From Alkalibacillus salilacus (GTDB taxonomy: Bacteria; Bacillota; Bacilli; Bacillales; Alkalibacillaceae): a stretch of DNA of 64,000 nt. The notes under the pieces are model-generated. The model saw only the letters and a list, made by a program, of their open reading frames with translations, made no database searches and had not been told where the DNA came from. The translations under genes and the position numbers were made by a program. Shown here in pieces: positions 52,036-63,969 of the stretch. The first letter of the stretch is position 1; every line of letters starts with the position of its first letter. The stretch is taken from positions 1 through 64,000 of the forward strand of contig NZ_JAUSTQ010000011.1 in the NCBI RefSeq assembly GCF_030812915.1, given 5' to 3'.

Positions 52036-52455
52036 TTATTTTTTAGCTTTAGGGCGTTTCGTACCATACTTAGAACGTCCTTGTTTACGTCCTTCAACAC
52101 CTGCAGTGTCTAATGCACCGCGAACAATGTGATAACGGACACCTGGTAAGTCTTTAACACGTCCACCACGAATTAGAACAACACTGTGCTCTTGTAAGTT
52201 GTGGCCGATACCAGGGATGTAAGCTGTAACCTCAATTTGGTTTGATAAACGCACACGTGCATATTTACGAAGTGATGAGTTCGGCTTCTTCGGTGTCATT
52301 GTTGCAACACGTGTACACACACCACGTTTTTGAGGAGCAGGGTTATGCGTTTGACGATTCTTTTGAGAGTCGTAACCTTTGTTCAACGCTGGAGCGTCTG
52401 AACCTGCTCGTTTAGTCTTACGTCCTTTACGTACTAATTGATTAATAGTAGGCAT
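52036..52455 (-). CDS. rpsL: 30S ribosomal protein S12
   Basis: A 139-aa protein with [33 protein letters not shown] and [13 protein letters not shown]. The two Lys residues whose change causes streptomycin resistance are both present. The ATG at 52455, after GGGAGG, is chosen; the frame extends to 52515 without a ribosome binding site. Confidence 0.97.
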   Translation of the reverse strand: MPTINQLVRKGRKTKRAGSDAPALNKGYDSQKNRQTHNPAPQKRGVCTRVATMTPKKPNSSLRKYARVRLSNQIEVTAYIPGIGHNLQEHSVVLIRGGRVKDLPGVRYHIVRGALDTAGVEGRKQGRSKYGTKRPKAKK

Positions 52456-52546
52456 TATATATCCTCCCTTCGATTTTTGTAATTCCACACATCCAGGTGG
52501 TTCATAAAAAGGCAAAAAAGAAACTTACATGCATCAGCATATAAAG

Positions 52547-52798
52547 TTACTTTGTTATTGCCACCGTCGCTGCATTTACATCGATCCCACTTGCTTGACC
52601 TAATTCTTTCATTGAATCTACTTCAATCACTGGGATTTGATGATTCTCAGCAACATCAACAATTTTATCTGTCACATGTCGCTCTGCATCAGTTGCAATC
52701 ACGACTTCTAGTGCTTCGCCATGTTTAATAGCTTTTTGCACTTGTTTTGCTCCAATTTTTAAACGTTTTTGTGCCTTGACTACTTTTTCATAAGACAT
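52547..52798 (-). CDS. rplGB: L7Ae-family ribosomal protein (YbxF-like)
   Basis: An 83-aa L7Ae/L30e-fold protein (KVVKAQKRLKIGAKQVQKAI, VVIATDAERHV) that binds kink-turn RNA; B. subtilis YbxF is associated with ribosomes. GGAGGATG precedes the ATG. It is the first gene of the str operon, directly after its promoter. Confidence 0.92.
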   Translation of the reverse strand: MSYEKVVKAQKRLKIGAKQVQKAIKHGEALEVVIATDAERHVTDKIVDVAENHQIPVIEVDSMKELGQASGIDVNAATVAITK

Positions 52799-52842
52799 CT
52801 TTCATCCTCCAAAGTAACAAGGTTAAATGAAGCACCTTTGAT

Positions 52843-52871
52843 ATATTATCACTGCATGACTATTGTGTCAA
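52843..52871 (-). promoter_or_regulatory. str operon promoter
   Basis: Perfect -35 TTGACA (52866-52871) and -10 TAATAT (52843-52848) with a 17-bp spacer, about 45 nt before rplGB. Confidence 0.85.
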
Positions 52872-52944
52872 CGAAAAATGTAGAAAAACATGGTGATTTT
52901 CAAATCAGGGTGCTACCAACCTGTTAGCATTTTCATTAAGATAA

Positions 52945-52979
52945 GAAGGGCATCGCGCCGTCCGGCGACGATGCCCACC
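52945..52979 (-). terminator. rpoBC terminator
   Basis: GGGCATCG-C-GCCG pairs with GGCG-A-CGATGCCC across a 3-nt loop, then a T-rich stretch on the minus strand, 14 nt after rpoC. Confidence 0.8.
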
Positions 52980-52992
52980 TTCATCTTACTAA

Positions 52993-55900
52993 TTATGATT
53001 CTGTTGTAACCTCTTCTGCTTGAACTTCTTCTACGTTTTCAACGTCTACATCAGGTTCATTTTTAACATGTTTAAGGTTTCTATAACGATCTAAACCTGT
53101 ACCAGCAGGAACAAGCTTACCGATGATGACGTTTTCTTTCAGACCCATTAACTCGTCATACTTACCTTTGATTGCTGCGTCTGTTAGGACACGTGTTGTC
53201 TCCTGGAATGATGCAGCAGATAAGAACGAATCTGTTTCTAGTGATGCTTTCGTGATACCAAGGATAATTGGTTTCGCAACAGCAGGCTGGCCACCTTGTA
53301 CCAAGACATCGTGGTTCGCTTCTTTGAACTGTTGGAATTCCATTAATGATCCAGGTAGTAAGTCTGTATCACCAGCTTCAATCACACGTACTTTACGTAA
53401 CATTTGTCTTACCATAACTTCGACGTGTTTGTCGCTGATTTCAACACCTTGCATGCGGTAAACTTTTTGTACTTCTTTAAGCAAGTACTCTTGAACACCT
53501 TGCAAGCCTTGAACATTGATTAATTCTTTCGGATCAATAGAACCTTCAACAAGTGCTTGACCTGGTTCTACAATGTCACCTTCTACTACTTTCATGCGCG
53601 CATTGTACATTGTATTGTACTTACGTGTCTCAATCTGACCTTGAACAACGACTTCTTTCTTATCTTTGAACTCGTTGATCTCTGTAACCGTTCCGTGAAT
53701 CTCACTGATCACCGCTTGACCTTTAGGGTTACGAGCTTCGAACACCTCTTGGATACGCGGTAGACCTTGTGTGATGTCATCACCAGCTACACCACCAGTG
53801 TGGAAGGTACGCATTGTTAGCTGTGTACCAGGTTCACCGATTGATTGCGCTGCAATGATTCCAACCGCTTCACCAACATCCACCTGCTCACCTGTTGCCA
53901 TGTTACGTCCATAACATTTCTTACAAGCGCCATGTGGCGTGTTACAAGTGAAGACTGAGCGGATTACAACTTCCTTAACACCGGATTCCACAATTTCTTT
54001 AGCGATGTCTTCTGTGATTAGCTCATCACGTTTAACTAAGACGTCATTTGTTTCAGGGTGTTTCACTGAACGGAATGCTGTACGCCCTACAAGACGGTCA
54101 TAAAGCGGCACGATTGTTTCGCTACCTTCACTTAGTGTGCTAACTTCCATACCTCGGTCAGTTCCACAGTCATCTTCGCGGACAATTACGTCTTGCGCAA
54201 CATCTACTAAACGACGTGTTAAGTAACCTGAGTCAGCAGTCTTAAGCGCGGTATCGGCAAGACCTTTACGAGCACCGTGTGTGGAAATAAAGTATTCTAA
54301 TACCGTTAAACCTTCACGGAAGTTCGATTTGATTGGCAGTTCGATGATTTTACCAGATGGGTTAGCCATTAGACCACGCATACCAGCTAACTGTGTGAAG
54401 TTAGAGGCGTTACCACGTGCACCAGAATCACTCATCATGTAGATTGGATTCAAGTTACCTAATGCGCCTAATAGACGATCTTGAATATCGTCTTTCGCAT
54501 CTGTCCAAACCGAAACAACACGATCATAACGTTCGTTTTCTGTGATTAAACCACGACGGAACTGCTTCGTGACGTTATCAACTTTCTCCTGTGCATCATC
54601 AATAATTTGTTGTTTTTCATCTAATACAACGATGTCAGAAACACCAATTGTGATACCTGCTTTGGTTGAGTATTTGAACCCTAAGTCTTTCATACGGTCA
54701 AGCATTTTCGATGTTTCTGAAAGCTTGTAGTATTTGAAGACTTCAGCGATGATATCACCCAAGATGCCCTTCTTGAATGGTAGTACTAAATCACGTGATT
54801 GCAGTACTTCTCTTGCATCTTCTGTTGGGTCAATGAAATATTGATCTGGCGTTTCTACTTCTAAGTTAGAAGCTGTCGGTTCATTCATGTAAGGGAATGA
54901 ATCCGGCAAGATTTCGTTGAAGATAATCTTACCAACAGTTGTCAATAACACTTTACGATTTTGCTCTTCCGTAAATTGCGGTTTATTTAATGCACCGGCA
55001 TAAACACCAATACGGCTGTGTAAATGCACATATCCATTATCATACGCTGTTAATGCTTCAGCAGGTGTTGAGAAAACTTTACCTTCATTAAGAGCATTTT
55101 CGCGCTCTAATGTTAAATAATAGTTACCTAATACCATGTCTTGTGATGGTGTAACTACTGGCTTACCATCTTTCGGGTTCAAGATGTTTTGTGCTGCAAG
55201 CATTAGTACGCGTGCTTCTGCTTGTGCTTCTTGTGAAAGCGGAACGTGTACCGCCATTTGGTCACCGTCAAAGTCAGCATTATAAGCTGTACAAGCGAGT
55301 GGGTGTAAACGAATCGCACGCCCCTCAACAAGCACTGGCTCGAATGATTGAATACCTAAACGGTGCAATGTTGGTGCACGGTTTAACATAACAGGGTGAT
55401 CTTTAATCACATCTTCAAGTACATCCCAGATTTCTGGGCGTAAACGTTCAATGTTTCGCTTAGCTGATTTAATATTATGCGCTAAACCACGGTCAACAAG
55501 TTCACGCATGACGAATGGTTTGAATAATTCAATCGCCATTTCTTTAGGTAAACCACATTGATACATCTTCAAGTTCGGTCCAACAACGATAACTGAACGA
55601 CCTGAATAGTCAACACGCTTACCAAGTAAGTTTTGACGGAAACGACCTTGCTTACCTTTCAGCATGTGTGAAAGTGATTTAAGCGGACGGTTTCCTGGTC
55701 CTGTTACTGGACGACCACGACGACCATTATCGATTAGTGCGTCAACTGATTCCTGTAACATACGTTTCTCGTTTTGCACGATAATCGTTGGTGCACCTAA
55801 ATCTAATAAGCGCTTCAAACGATTGTTACGGTTAATCACACGACGATAAAGATCATTTAAGTCTGATGTCGCAAAACGACCTCCGTCTAGTTGAACCATC

Positions 55901-56619
55901 GGACGTAATTCTGGTGGGATGATTGGTAAAACATCTAATACCATCCAAGCTGGATCATTTCCTGAGTTACGGAATGATTCAAGCACTTCTAGCCGCTTAA
56001 TCGCACGTGTACGGCGCTGGCCTTGCGCTGTTTTCAACTCTTCCTTTAACTCATCTACTTCAGATTCTAAATCAACACTATGAAGTAGTTTACGAATTGC
56101 TTCTGCACCCATATGAGCTTGGAAAGACTTGCCGTATTTATCGTAATAAGCACGGTACTCTTTCTCAGAAAGCAATTGTTTCTTTTCAAGCGGGGTGTTA
56201 CCCGGTTCTGTCACAATATACGAAGCGAAATAAATCACTTCTTCTAAAGCACGAGGTGACAGATCAAGAACTAAGCCCATACGGCTCGGAATGCCTTTGA
56301 AATACCAGATGTGAGAGACAGGGGCAGCTAATTCAAGATGCCCCATACGCTCACGTCGAACAGTCGCTTTTGTTACTTCAACGCCACAACGGTCACAAAC
56401 AATGCCTTTATAGCGAACGCGTTTGTATTTTCCACAGTGACACTCCCAATCTTTTGTTGGGCCAAAGATTCTTTCGCAGAAAAGACCGTCTTTCTCTGGC
56501 TTCAATGTACGGTAGTTAATCGTTTCTGGCTTTTTAACTTCTCCGTAAGACCATGCACGAATTTTCTCCGATGCCGCTAAACCAATTTTCATATACTCAA
56601 ATTTATTTACATCGATCAA
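52993..56619 (-). CDS. rpoC: RNA polymerase subunit beta-prime
   Basis: A 1208-aa protein with the N-terminal zinc site ([18 protein letters not shown]), the catalytic [12 protein letters not shown] with three Asp for Mg2+, and the second zinc site (CGTDRG to CKKCYG). The TTG start at 56619 is chosen by GGGAGG 8 nt upstream and the family start (IDVNKFEYM); the farther ATG at 56637 overlaps that site. It follows rpoB by about 46 nt. Confidence 0.98.
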   Translation of the reverse strand: MIDVNKFEYMKIGLAASEKIRAWSYGEVKKPETINYRTLKPEKDGLFCERIFGPTKDWECHCGKYKRVRYKGIVCDRCGVEVTKATVRRERMGHLELAAPVSHIWYFKGIPSRMGLVLDLSPRALEEVIYFASYIVTEPGNTPLEKKQLLSEKEYRAYYDKYGKSFQAHMGAEAIRKLLHSVDLESEVDELKEELKTAQGQRRTRAIKRLEVLESFRNSGNDPAWMVLDVLPIIPPELRPMVQLDGGRFATSDLNDLYRRVINRNNRLKRLLDLGAPTIIVQNEKRMLQESVDALIDNGRRGRPVTGPGNRPLKSLSHMLKGKQGRFRQNLLGKRVDYSGRSVIVVGPNLKMYQCGLPKEMAIELFKPFVMRELVDRGLAHNIKSAKRNIERLRPEIWDVLEDVIKDHPVMLNRAPTLHRLGIQSFEPVLVEGRAIRLHPLACTAYNADFDGDQMAVHVPLSQEAQAEARVLMLAAQNILNPKDGKPVVTPSQDMVLGNYYLTLERENALNEGKVFSTPAEALTAYDNGYVHLHSRIGVYAGALNKPQFTEEQNRKVLLTTVGKIIFNEILPDSFPYMNEPTASNLEVETPDQYFIDPTEDAREVLQSRDLVLPFKKGILGDIIAEVFKYYKLSETSKMLDRMKDLGFKYSTKAGITIGVSDIVVLDEKQQIIDDAQEKVDNVTKQFRRGLITENERYDRVVSVWTDAKDDIQDRLLGALGNLNPIYMMSDSGARGNASNFTQLAGMRGLMANPSGKIIELPIKSNFREGLTVLEYFISTHGARKGLADTALKTADSGYLTRRLVDVAQDVIVREDDCGTDRGMEVSTLSEGSETIVPLYDRLVGRTAFRSVKHPETNDVLVKRDELITEDIAKEIVESGVKEVVIRSVFTCNTPHGACKKCYGRNMATGEQVDVGEAVGIIAAQSIGEPGTQLTMRTFHTGGVAGDDITQGLPRIQEVFEARNPKGQAVISEIHGTVTEINEFKDKKEVVVQGQIETRKYNTMYNARMKVVEGDIVEPGQALVEGSIDPKELINVQGLQGVQEYLLKEVQKVYRMQGVEISDKHVEVMVRQMLRKVRVIEAGDTDLLPGSLMEFQQFKEANHDVLVQGGQPAVAKPIILGITKASLETDSFLSAASFQETTRVLTDAAIKGKYDELMGLKENVIIGKLVPAGTGLDRYRNLKHVKNEPDVDVENVEEVQAEEVTTES

Positions 56620-56665
56620 GGAGACTACCTCCCTCATTTTTTCGAACAGTTAATTGATAGAACAA

Positions 56666-59600
56666 TTATTCAGCCGACTCCTCTGGCTCATGACGTTCTA
56701 TATTGACGTTTAATTGATCAGTCGATTGATCATCTTCTTCTAAATCTCGCATATCGATTTCCGTTTCATCATCCGTTAACATTTTCACATCCATACCAAG
56801 ACTTTGCAGTTCCTTGATTAAGACGCGGAATGATTCTGGAACACCTGGTTCAGGTAAGTTCTCACCTTTGACGATTGCTTCGTACGTCTTAACGCGTCCG
56901 ACCACATCGTCAGACTTAACGGTTAAGAGCTCTTGAAGTGTGTACGCTGCACCATATGCTTCGAGAGCCCAAACTTCCATCTCACCGAAACGCTGACCAC
57001 CAAACTGGGCTTTACCACCAAGTGGTTGTTGTGTAACAAGTGAATATGGTCCAGTCGAACGAGCGTGTAGTTTGTCGTCAACCATGTGTTCAAGCTTAAT
57101 CATATACATGACACCAACAGAAACACGGTTATCGAATGCATCGCCAGTACGACCATCATAAAGAACGGACTTACCATCACGAGCTAAACCAGCTTCTTCC
57201 ATCGTTTCCCAAACATCTTCTTCGTTTGCACCATCAAAGACAGGTGATGCCACGTTGATATTTAATTCACGAGCTGCCATACCGAGGTGTAATTCTAACA
57301 CCTGTCCGATATTCATACGAGACGGAACACCTAATGGGTTAAGCATGACATCTACTGGCGTACCATCTGGTAGGAATGGCATATCTTCTTCCGGTAAAAT
57401 ACGCGAGATAACACCCTTGTTACCGTGACGACCTGCCATCTTGTCACCTTCAGAAATACGGCGCTTTTGAACAATATAAACACGAACAAGTTTGTTAACG
57501 CCTGGTGATAATTCGTCACCATCAACACGATTGAACACTTTTACGTCGTGTACAATACCGCCACCACCGTGCGGTACGCGTAGAGATGTATCACGAACTT
57601 CACGAGCTTTTTCACCGAAAATAGCGTGAAGTAGACGCTCTTCAGATGATAATTCTGTCATACCTTTTGGCGTAACTTTACCGACTAGAATGTCACCATC
57701 TGTTACTTCAGCACCAACGCGGATAATTCCACTCTCATCTAAGTCTTTCAGAGCATCTTCACCAACATTAGGAATGTCGCGCGTAATCTCTTCAGGACCT
57801 AGTTTCGTGTCACGCGCTTCCGATTCGAACTCTTCAATATGAATCGATGTGAACACGTCGTCTTTAACCAGACGGTCGCTCATAATAACGGCGTCCTCAT
57901 AGTTGTAACCATCCCAAGTCATAAAGGCAACTAATGCATTACGACCTAAAGCTAGTTCTCCGCGATCCATTGACGGTCCATCAGCGATCACTTCACCTTT
58001 TTCCAAGCGATCACCTTTAGAAACGATTGGACGTTGGTTATAACAAGAACCTTGGTTAGAACGGATGAATTTTTGGAAACGGTAGCGATCTAAATCGCCT
58101 TCTACTTCCTTACCATCAACTGTTTCAATTCGACGAACATGAACTTCTTTTGCTTCAACTTTCTCTACAACACCTTCGTGTTGGCAAACAATTGCTGCAC
58201 CTGAGTCTTTACCAGATACATACTCCATACCTGTACCAACTGTTGGTGATTCAGGATCAACCAAAGGTACAGCCTGACGCTGCATGTTCGCACCCATTAA
58301 GGCACGGTTAGAGTCATCATTTTCTAAGAATGGAATACATGCTGTCGCTGCAGAAACAACCTGCTTCGGTGATACGTCCATGTAGTCAATCTGTTCACGC
58401 TTAACAACGATGTTTTCACCACGGAAACGAGCAATAACTTCTTCATCCGCGAAAGTACCGTCTTCATTCAATGTTGCGTTTGCCTGAGCAACAATGTAGT
58501 TATCTTCTTCGTCTGCTGTTAAGTAATCGGTGTGACCCGTTACTTTACCTGTTTCTGGGTCAACACGGCGGTATGGCGTCTCAATGAAACCAAATGGATT
58601 CACTTTGGCATAGGATGAAAGTGAGTTGATCAGACCGATGTTTGGCCCTTCTGGTGTTTCAATTGGACACATACGACCGTAGTGCGAGTAGTGAACGTCA
58701 CGGACTTCCATACCAGCACGTTCACGTGTTAAACCACCTGGCCCTAAAGCTGATAAACGGCGTTTGTGTGTCAGTTCAGCTAGTGGGTTCGTTTGGTACA
58801 TGAATTGTGATAACTGCGAACTACCAAAGAACTCTTTAATAGATGCAATAACCGGTCGAATATTGATTAACTGTTGCGGCGTAATGGACTCTGTATCTTG
58901 AATAGACATACGTTCACGAATGACACGCTCCATACGAGACAAGCCAATACGGAATTGGTTTTGCAATAATTCACCTACAGAACGTAAACGACGATTACCT
59001 AAGTGGTCAATATCGTCTGTTTTACCAACTGTGTGCAACAAGTTAAAGAAGTAACTGATTGATGCTACAATGTCTGAATAAGTGATATGTTTAAGTTCAT
59101 CATCAACAATACCATTACCAATGACATTAATTGTTTTCTCGCCATCTGGATCAGTCGGATCAACGATTTTAACTGATTGGATTTTCACAGGATCTTCTAA
59201 CACACCGTCTTGTGGTTCTAAAACCTGCTCTCCAACGGCATCTTCTTCTTTTTCTAGATAAGGAATGATCTTATCTAATAAACGACGGTTCAGTTTATCG
59301 CCTTTTCGAGCGATCACTTCACCTGTTTCTTCGTCGGCAATTGTTTCTGCTAACGTCTGATTAAACAAGCGATCTTTAATTTGAAGTTTCTTATTCATTT
59401 TGTAACGACCGACACGGGCTAAATCATAACGTTTCGGGTCGAAAAAGCGGGAATAAAGCAAGCTTTTTGCGTTCTCTGCTGTCGGTGGTTCACCCGGGCG
59501 TAACCGTTCGTAAATTTCGATCAGTGCTTTTTCACTATCTTCTGTGTTGTCTTTTTCTAAGGTGTTACGAATAAACTCGTTATCACCTAATAAATTAATA

Positions 59601-60220
59601 ATCTCTTCATCAGAGCTAAAACCTAAAGCACGTAACAACACGGTGATTGGCAATTTACGTGTCCGGTCAATACGCACATGAACAACGTCTTTAGCATCAG
59701 TTTCAAATTCTAACCAAGCACCTCGGCTCGGAATAACTGTTGCCGTGTAACCTTTCTTGCCGTTCTTGTCAATTTTGTCGCTGAAATAAACACCTGGTGA
59801 ACGAACAAGTTGAGATACAATAACACGTTCAGCACCATTAATAATGAACGTACCTGTGTCTGTCATTAATGGGAAATCACCCATGAAGACTTCTTGTTCT
59901 TTCACTTCACCTGTTTCTTTGTTTAACAAGCGAACTTTCACACGTAACGGCGCATTGTACGTTACGTCACGTTCTTTTGCATCATTGACCGAATACTTCG
60001 GTTCACCTAATGAGTAATCCACAAACTCTAATGAGAGGTTACCAGTGAAATCTTCTACTGGTGAAATGTCAGCAAACATTTCTTTTAACCCTTCATCTAA
60101 AAACCATTGATACGAAGCGGTTTGAATCTCGATTAAGTTCGGTAATTCTTGCACTTCGCTAATTCGCGCGTAGCTTCTACGCTGGCGGTGTCGACCATAT
60201 TGAACTAGTTGACCTGTCAA
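56666..60220 (-). CDS. rpoB: RNA polymerase subunit beta, with altered rifampicin pocket
   Basis: A 1184-aa beta subunit starting [20 protein letters not shown]. The TTG at 60220 is chosen for GGGGTG 6 nt upstream and family agreement. The rifampicin cluster reads [20 protein letters not shown], with Tyr (codon TAC, 58796-58798, about residue 475) where bacteria have Asp (E. coli D516). The His and Ser further on are normal. Active-site residues (GHNKFG-like [11 protein letters not shown]) are intact. Confidence 0.98.
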   Translation of the reverse strand: MTGQLVQYGRHRQRRSYARISEVQELPNLIEIQTASYQWFLDEGLKEMFADISPVEDFTGNLSLEFVDYSLGEPKYSVNDAKERDVTYNAPLRVKVRLLNKETGEVKEQEVFMGDFPLMTDTGTFIINGAERVIVSQLVRSPGVYFSDKIDKNGKKGYTATVIPSRGAWLEFETDAKDVVHVRIDRTRKLPITVLLRALGFSSDEEIINLLGDNEFIRNTLEKDNTEDSEKALIEIYERLRPGEPPTAENAKSLLYSRFFDPKRYDLARVGRYKMNKKLQIKDRLFNQTLAETIADEETGEVIARKGDKLNRRLLDKIIPYLEKEEDAVGEQVLEPQDGVLEDPVKIQSVKIVDPTDPDGEKTINVIGNGIVDDELKHITYSDIVASISYFFNLLHTVGKTDDIDHLGNRRLRSVGELLQNQFRIGLSRMERVIRERMSIQDTESITPQQLINIRPVIASIKEFFGSSQLSQFMYQTNPLAELTHKRRLSALGPGGLTRERAGMEVRDVHYSHYGRMCPIETPEGPNIGLINSLSSYAKVNPFGFIETPYRRVDPETGKVTGHTDYLTADEEDNYIVAQANATLNEDGTFADEEVIARFRGENIVVKREQIDYMDVSPKQVVSAATACIPFLENDDSNRALMGANMQRQAVPLVDPESPTVGTGMEYVSGKDSGAAIVCQHEGVVEKVEAKEVHVRRIETVDGKEVEGDLDRYRFQKFIRSNQGSCYNQRPIVSKGDRLEKGEVIADGPSMDRGELALGRNALVAFMTWDGYNYEDAVIMSDRLVKDDVFTSIHIEEFESEARDTKLGPEEITRDIPNVGEDALKDLDESGIIRVGAEVTDGDILVGKVTPKGMTELSSEERLLHAIFGEKAREVRDTSLRVPHGGGGIVHDVKVFNRVDGDELSPGVNKLVRVYIVQKRRISEGDKMAGRHGNKGVISRILPEEDMPFLPDGTPVDVMLNPLGVPSRMNIGQVLELHLGMAARELNINVASPVFDGANEEDVWETMEEAGLARDGKSVLYDGRTGDAFDNRVSVGVMYMIKLEHMVDDKLHARSTGPYSLVTQQPLGGKAQFGGQRFGEMEVWALEAYGAAYTLQELLTVKSDDVVGRVKTYEAIVKGENLPEPGVPESFRVLIKELQSLGMDVKMLTDDETEIDMRDLEEDDQSTDQLNVNIERHEPEESAE

Positions 60221-60577
60221 CTGCTTCACCCCTCAAACAACCAAATATTTAAAACAAAAAACCGTCCGACATTTAGGCATGCCGAACTTGCTTGATCCAC
60301 ATCGTTTCACAAGCCTATATAACAACATTTGTATGGTTTACAAATGTTATATCTAACTTTTTTCAAAGGATATACAATTCATCGAAAACATGATAAACTA
60401 TATATCTATAAACGAGCATGTAACCATTATCGGTTTAACGTGCTCAGTTTATACCTCAAAACGGCTCTAATTCACTTATCTACAACTCTTTGTTAATATT
60501 TTTTAGAAAGTATGAAAAATAACTTGACAAAGTTTTGTATCTAGTGGCATTTTTTAATGATATCACAAGGCTACAAG
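60221..60577 (-). promoter_or_regulatory. rpoB upstream region with a palindromic hairpin
   Basis: About 357 bp without a gene. A perfect 9-bp stem (ACATTTGTA 60325-60333 with TACAAATGT 60339-60347) lies in the probable rpoB leader, with a possible -10 TATATA overlapping its downstream flank on the minus strand. I cannot place the promoter with confidence. Confidence 0.4.
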
Positions 60578-61183
60578 CTAGTCAATTTTAATTGACTTTA
60601 AAACATAATAACCTTTATCCCGTTTTATAACGTCAACATTCCCGAAAACATCCTCCATTTTCTTTTTTAACGAAGGAGCTCCTTGCTTCTTTTGTACAAC
60701 TAACCACAATTCACCCTGCTGAATGAGACACCTAAAACTTTGATCAACAATATCAAAAACAACCGCTTTCCCTGCTCGAAATGGCGGGTTCGTGATAATA
60801 GCTGAATATTCATAAGTTGAAAGGTCTGTCAGTCGATCATTGACGAAAGCATTAGCTTCTTTAACTTGATTCTCTTGGATATTTTTTTGTGCTAATTGAA
60901 TCGCGCGCTCATTAATATCCACCATGTCAACGCTAAAACCCTCATGTTGTTTAGCAATGGTGATGCCAATCGGACCATAACCACACCCAACATCCAAAAC
61001 ACGCCCCGATTCATTCGGTATCGAAAAATGTTCTAGTAAAACACGCGTGCCGTAATCAATTTGTTTCTTGGAAAAAACACCATCATCCGTATGGAAAATT
61101 AAATTTATATCGTTGATTTTTGTCTGAAATTGGGACGGATGGCTTTCGCTTTGGGGGCTATTCGTAAAATATTGTTCACTCAC
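60578..61183 (-). CDS. Class I SAM-dependent methyltransferase (YbxB/RsmC-like)
   Basis: A 201-aa methyltransferase with SAM motif VLDVGCGYGPIG, acidic VDMVDINERA and the N6/N2-type NPPF (ITNPPFRAGKAV). It resembles the RsmC family that methylates 16S rRNA guanine, and B. subtilis has such a gene (ybxB) between rplL and rpoB. The start is GTG after GAAGGTGAG. Confidence 0.88.
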   Translation of the reverse strand: MSEQYFTNSPQSESHPSQFQTKINDINLIFHTDDGVFSKKQIDYGTRVLLEHFSIPNESGRVLDVGCGYGPIGITIAKQHEGFSVDMVDINERAIQLAQKNIQENQVKEANAFVNDRLTDLSTYEYSAIITNPPFRAGKAVVFDIVDQSFRCLIQQGELWLVVQKKQGAPSLKKKMEDVFGNVDVIKRDKGYYVLKSIKID

Positions 61184-61253
61184 AATCTCACCTTCTCGCT
61201 AACTCGATCATTATTAGTTGGGGAATTGTAAATTATATGTTGATTCAATAAGA

Positions 61254-61298
61254 AAAACTGAGCTTCCGCCAAAAAGGATCTAGCGAAAGCTTAGTTTT
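61254..61298 (-). promoter_or_regulatory. Second hairpin between rplL and the methyltransferase
   Basis: A 16-bp stem with two mismatches (61254-61269 with 61283-61298). Its minus-strand tail is A/T-rich. It may be a back-up terminator for rplL. Confidence 0.5.
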
Positions 61299-61329
61299 AG
61301 TGCTTTTAAGAACATTAACTTAAACAAAC

Positions 61330-61363
61330 ATAAGCTCGCTGATAGATTGGTCAGCGAGCTTAT
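61330..61363 (-). terminator. rplJL terminator
   Basis: A perfect 13-bp stem (ATAAGCTCGCTGA with TCAGCGAGCTTAT) and an 8-nt loop, 15 nt after rplL; the U-tract is weak. Confidence 0.7.
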
Positions 61364-61378
61364 TTAACTTAATGACTA

Positions 61379-61744
61379 TTATTTTAATTCGATTGTTGCG
61401 CCAGTTTCTTCTAGTTGTTCTTTCATTTGTTCTGCGTCTTCTTTCGCAACGCCTTCTTTAACTGTACCAGGTGCATTGTCAACTAATTCTTTAGCTTCTT
61501 TAAGACCTAGGCCAGTGATTTCACGTACTGCTTTAACAACTTTGATCTTAGAGTCGCCAGCGTCCGCAAGAACAACTTCGAATTCTGTTTGTTCTTCAGC
61601 TTCTTCTTCGCCACCTGCTGCACCTGCTGCTGCAACTGGTGCTGCTGCTGATACACCAAACTCCTCTTCAATTGCTTTAACTAATTCGTTAAGATCTAAA
61701 ACTGACATTTCCTTAATCGCATCAATAATTTGCTCTTTAGTCAT
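61379..61744 (-). CDS. rplL: 50S ribosomal protein L7/L12
   Basis: A 121-aa protein: helical dimerisation domain, an Ala/Gly/Glu-rich hinge ([18 protein letters not shown]) and the factor-recruiting C-domain ([20 protein letters not shown]). It forms the stalk on L10. AAGGAGGAA precedes the ATG. Confidence 0.98.
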   Translation of the reverse strand: MTKEQIIDAIKEMSVLDLNELVKAIEEEFGVSAAAPVAAAGAAGGEEEAEEQTEFEVVLADAGDSKIKVVKAVREITGLGLKEAKELVDNAPGTVKEGVAKEDAEQMKEQLEETGATIELK

Positions 61745-61796
61745 GATTAAGTTCCTCCTTGTAATTTGTGTTTTTTATCCGTTTTAGGCGACTGGA

Positions 61797-62306
61797 TTAA
61801 GCGCCTTCTTCTTCATTCTTCTGATCTGCAACTTGTTGTGTTGCATATGCGAAGTTACGCATTGGTGCTTGTAGTACGCTAAGAAGCATCGCAACAAGAC
61901 CTTCGTGTGACGGTAGTTCTGCAAGTTCTTTCAGTTGATCAACTGTTGCAATTTGTCCTTCAATTACGCCACCTTTAATTTCAAGTGCTTGATGGTCTTT
62001 AGCGAATTGACCAATAACTTTTGCTGGGGCAACAGCATCTTCTTCACAGAATGCAATTGCTGTAGGTCCAACTAGTACATCGTTCAATTCTTCATAACCA
62101 ACTTGTTCAGCTGCGCGGCGTGTCATTGTGTTTTTATAAACGCGGAAATCCACACCTGCTTCACGAAGTTGTTGACGAAGTTCACTTACTTCATCTACGT
62201 CAAGGCCACGATAGTCAACAAGTACTGATGTCTTACTGTTTTGGAAACCTTCAGCGATCATCTCAACCTGTTGCTTTTTGTGCTCAAGTACTTGACCTTT
62301 GCTCAT
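61797..62306 (-). CDS. rplJ: 50S ribosomal protein L10
   Basis: A 169-aa stalk base protein with [20 protein letters not shown] and [11 protein letters not shown]. Its C-terminal helix carries L7/L12 dimers. In Firmicutes L10 with L12 represses through the leader RNA found just upstream. GGGGGTGG precedes the ATG. Confidence 0.97.
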   Translation of the reverse strand: MSKGQVLEHKKQQVEMIAEGFQNSKTSVLVDYRGLDVDEVSELRQQLREAGVDFRVYKNTMTRRAAEQVGYEELNDVLVGPTAIAFCEEDAVAPAKVIGQFAKDHQALEIKGGVIEGQIATVDQLKELAELPSHEGLVAMLLSVLQAPMRNFAYATQQVADQKNEEEGA

Positions 62307-62358
62307 CGTTCCACCCCCTAGTCTTATTTATCATCATACCGTGTGGTGTTTATAGCAT

Positions 62359-62391
62359 CAAAAAAATGCCTCCATGTAGACATGGAGGCAT
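62359..62391 (-). terminator. Attenuator in the rplJL leader
   Basis: A perfect 12-bp stem (62366-62377 with 62380-62391) capped by two bases and followed on the minus strand by seven T. It lies inside the leader, before rplJ, so it acts as an attenuator or partial terminator. Confidence 0.9.
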
Positions 62392-62515
62392 GATGGATTT
62401 ATTTTGTACACATTTCGAGTGTCCAATTATATCACGTCACACACCTCGGCAGGGCGGGAATTAAGCGACGAATCGCCCCTGCTGTCTACGGTATAATCAT
62501 TATTTAATTTAACAA
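62392..62515 (-). ncRNA. L10 leader (ribosomal protein leader RNA)
   Basis: The minus-strand RNA contains CCGTAGACAGCAGGGGCGAT and CCCGCCCTGCCGAGGTGTG, the conserved halves of the Firmicute L10 leader, which include the kink-turn-like L10-L12 binding site. The stem CAGCAGGGGCG/CCCGCCCTGCCG is visible. The attenuator lies directly downstream. Confidence 0.85.
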
Positions 62516-62523
62516 CGTCTCAA

Positions 62524-62552
62524 ATTATAACTAATATATAATTGAAAGTCAA
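62524..62552 (-). promoter_or_regulatory. rplJL promoter
   Basis: -35 TTGACT (62547-62552) and perfect -10 TATAAT (62524-62529) with a 17-bp spacer. The -35 abuts the rplA stop codon. Confidence 0.85.
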
Positions 62553-63251
62553 TTATTTTTTAGCGTAACTTGAAATATCAACACGGATTCCAGGACCCAT
62601 TGTTGATGATACTGAAGCATTACGCATATAAGTACCTTTAGACGTTTGCGGTTTAGCTTTCACTAATGTTTCAGTTAGGGCTTCAAAGTTTTCGACGAGT
62701 TTTTGATCATCGAATGATACTTTACCGATCGGTACATGAACGTTTCCTGATTTATCAACGCGGTATTCAACTTTACCAGCTTTGATTTCTTGAACAGCTT
62801 TTTCAATTTCAAACGTTACAGTACCTGTTTTAGGGTTTGGCATTAAGCCTTTTGGTCCTAATACTCGACCAAGCTTACCAACTTCCGCCATCATGTCAGG
62901 TGTTGCAACAACGACGTCAAATTCGAACCAACCATTATTGATTTGATCAATATATTCTTGGTCGCCTACGTAATCTGCACCTGCAGCTTCAGCTTCTTTC
63001 GCTTTATCACCTTTAGCGATTACTAGAACGCGTTGGCTTTTACCTGTACCGTGTGGTAGAACCATTGCACCGCGAATTTGTTGGTCAGCTTTTTTAGGGT
63101 CTACCCCTAAACGGAAAGCCGCTTCAACTGTTTCATCAAAGTTAGCAATTGATGTTTTCTTAACAAGTTCAACTGCTTCTTGAATATTATAAGTTTTTGA
63201 ACGATCAACAAGCTTTAACGCTTCTTGAAACTTTTTACCTCTTTTAGCCAT
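62553..63251 (-). CDS. rplA: 50S ribosomal protein L1
   Basis: A 232-aa two-domain protein forming the L1 stalk, with [19 protein letters not shown] and [21 protein letters not shown]1 commonly represses its own mRNA. GAGGAGG precedes the ATG. It lies 194 nt after rplK. Confidence 0.98.
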   Translation of the reverse strand: MAKRGKKFQEALKLVDRSKTYNIQEAVELVKKTSIANFDETVEAAFRLGVDPKKADQQIRGAMVLPHGTGKSQRVLVIAKGDKAKEAEAAGADYVGDQEYIDQINNGWFEFDVVVATPDMMAEVGKLGRVLGPKGLMPNPKTGTVTFEIEKAVQEIKAGKVEYRVDKSGNVHVPIGKVSFDDQKLVENFEALTETLVKAKPQTSKGTYMRNASVSSTMGPGIRVDISSYAKK

Positions 63252-63267
63252 TTTAACTTCCTCCTCA

Positions 63268-63295
63268 ATGTGGTTTTAACGGTTGAACCTCCCAC
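63268..63295 (-). promoter_or_regulatory. Candidate L1-binding motif upstream of rplA
   Basis: GTGGGAGG-14-CCACAT on the minus strand, with GTGG and CCAC able to pair around a purine-rich bulge. The same motif precedes rplK. A repressor site for L1 is inferred. Confidence 0.45.
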
Positions 63296-63445
63296 TAAAG
63301 TCAACTCGTATTCATACGAGCCTTTAGGCGAAGACAGTATCATGTGCTTTGGCTATGCACAGAACTGCTTATCCTTTAAACGCCGTAATAAAGGTTGCGA
63401 AACGACTTCCGCAACCTCCCCCGAGCGTTTTCAAGTTTAGAAGGA

Positions 63446-63871
63446 TTATCCTTCAATCGTGATGCCCATGCTACGTGCAGTACCTTCAACCATACGTACC
63501 GCCGCATCGACGTCAGTAGCGTTTAAGTCAGGCATTTTCGTTTCAGCAATTTCGCGAACTTGATCGCTTGTTACTGAAGCTACTTTATTACGGTTTGGCT
63601 CACCAGAACCTGACTCGATACCAGCTGCTTTCTTAAGAAGCACCGCAGCAGGTGGCGTTTTGGTTACGAATGTAAATGAACGGTCTTCATAAACCGAAAT
63701 TTCAACCGGAATAATCATACCAGCTTGATCTTCTGTTTGTGCGTTGAACTCCTTACAGAATCCCATGATATTAATACCAGCTTGACCTAGCGCCGGACCT
63801 ACTGGCGGAGCTGGGTTCGCTTTACCTGCAGGAATTTGCAATTTTACAACGTCTACTACTTTTTTAGCCAC
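63446..63871 (-). CDS. rplK: 50S ribosomal protein L11
   Basis: A 141-aa protein with [20 protein letters not shown] and the C-terminal RNA-binding [20 protein letters not shown]. It binds the GTPase centre and is needed for RelA/Rel activation. The GTG at 63871, preceded by AAGGAGGTG, is the family start; the frame to 63931 lies in the leader. Confidence 0.97.
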   Translation of the reverse strand: MAKKVVDVVKLQIPAGKANPAPPVGPALGQAGINIMGFCKEFNAQTEDQAGMIIPVEISVYEDRSFTFVTKTPPAAVLLKKAAGIESGSGEPNRNKVASVTSDQVREIAETKMPDLNATDVDAAVRMVEGTARSMGITIEG

Positions 63872-63896
63872 GAGACACACCTCCTTAAAGTCCGTG

Positions 63897-63927
63897 ATGT
63901 GGTTGCGGGAACTCTTGTCCCTCCCAC
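63897..63927 (-). promoter_or_regulatory. Candidate L1-binding motif upstream of rplK
   Basis: GTGGGAGG-17-CCACAT on the minus strand, the same outline as the motif before rplA. Confidence 0.45.
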
Positions 63928-63969
63928 TCATTTATTACGACGACATTTTTAGCCGTACGAAACATAAAA

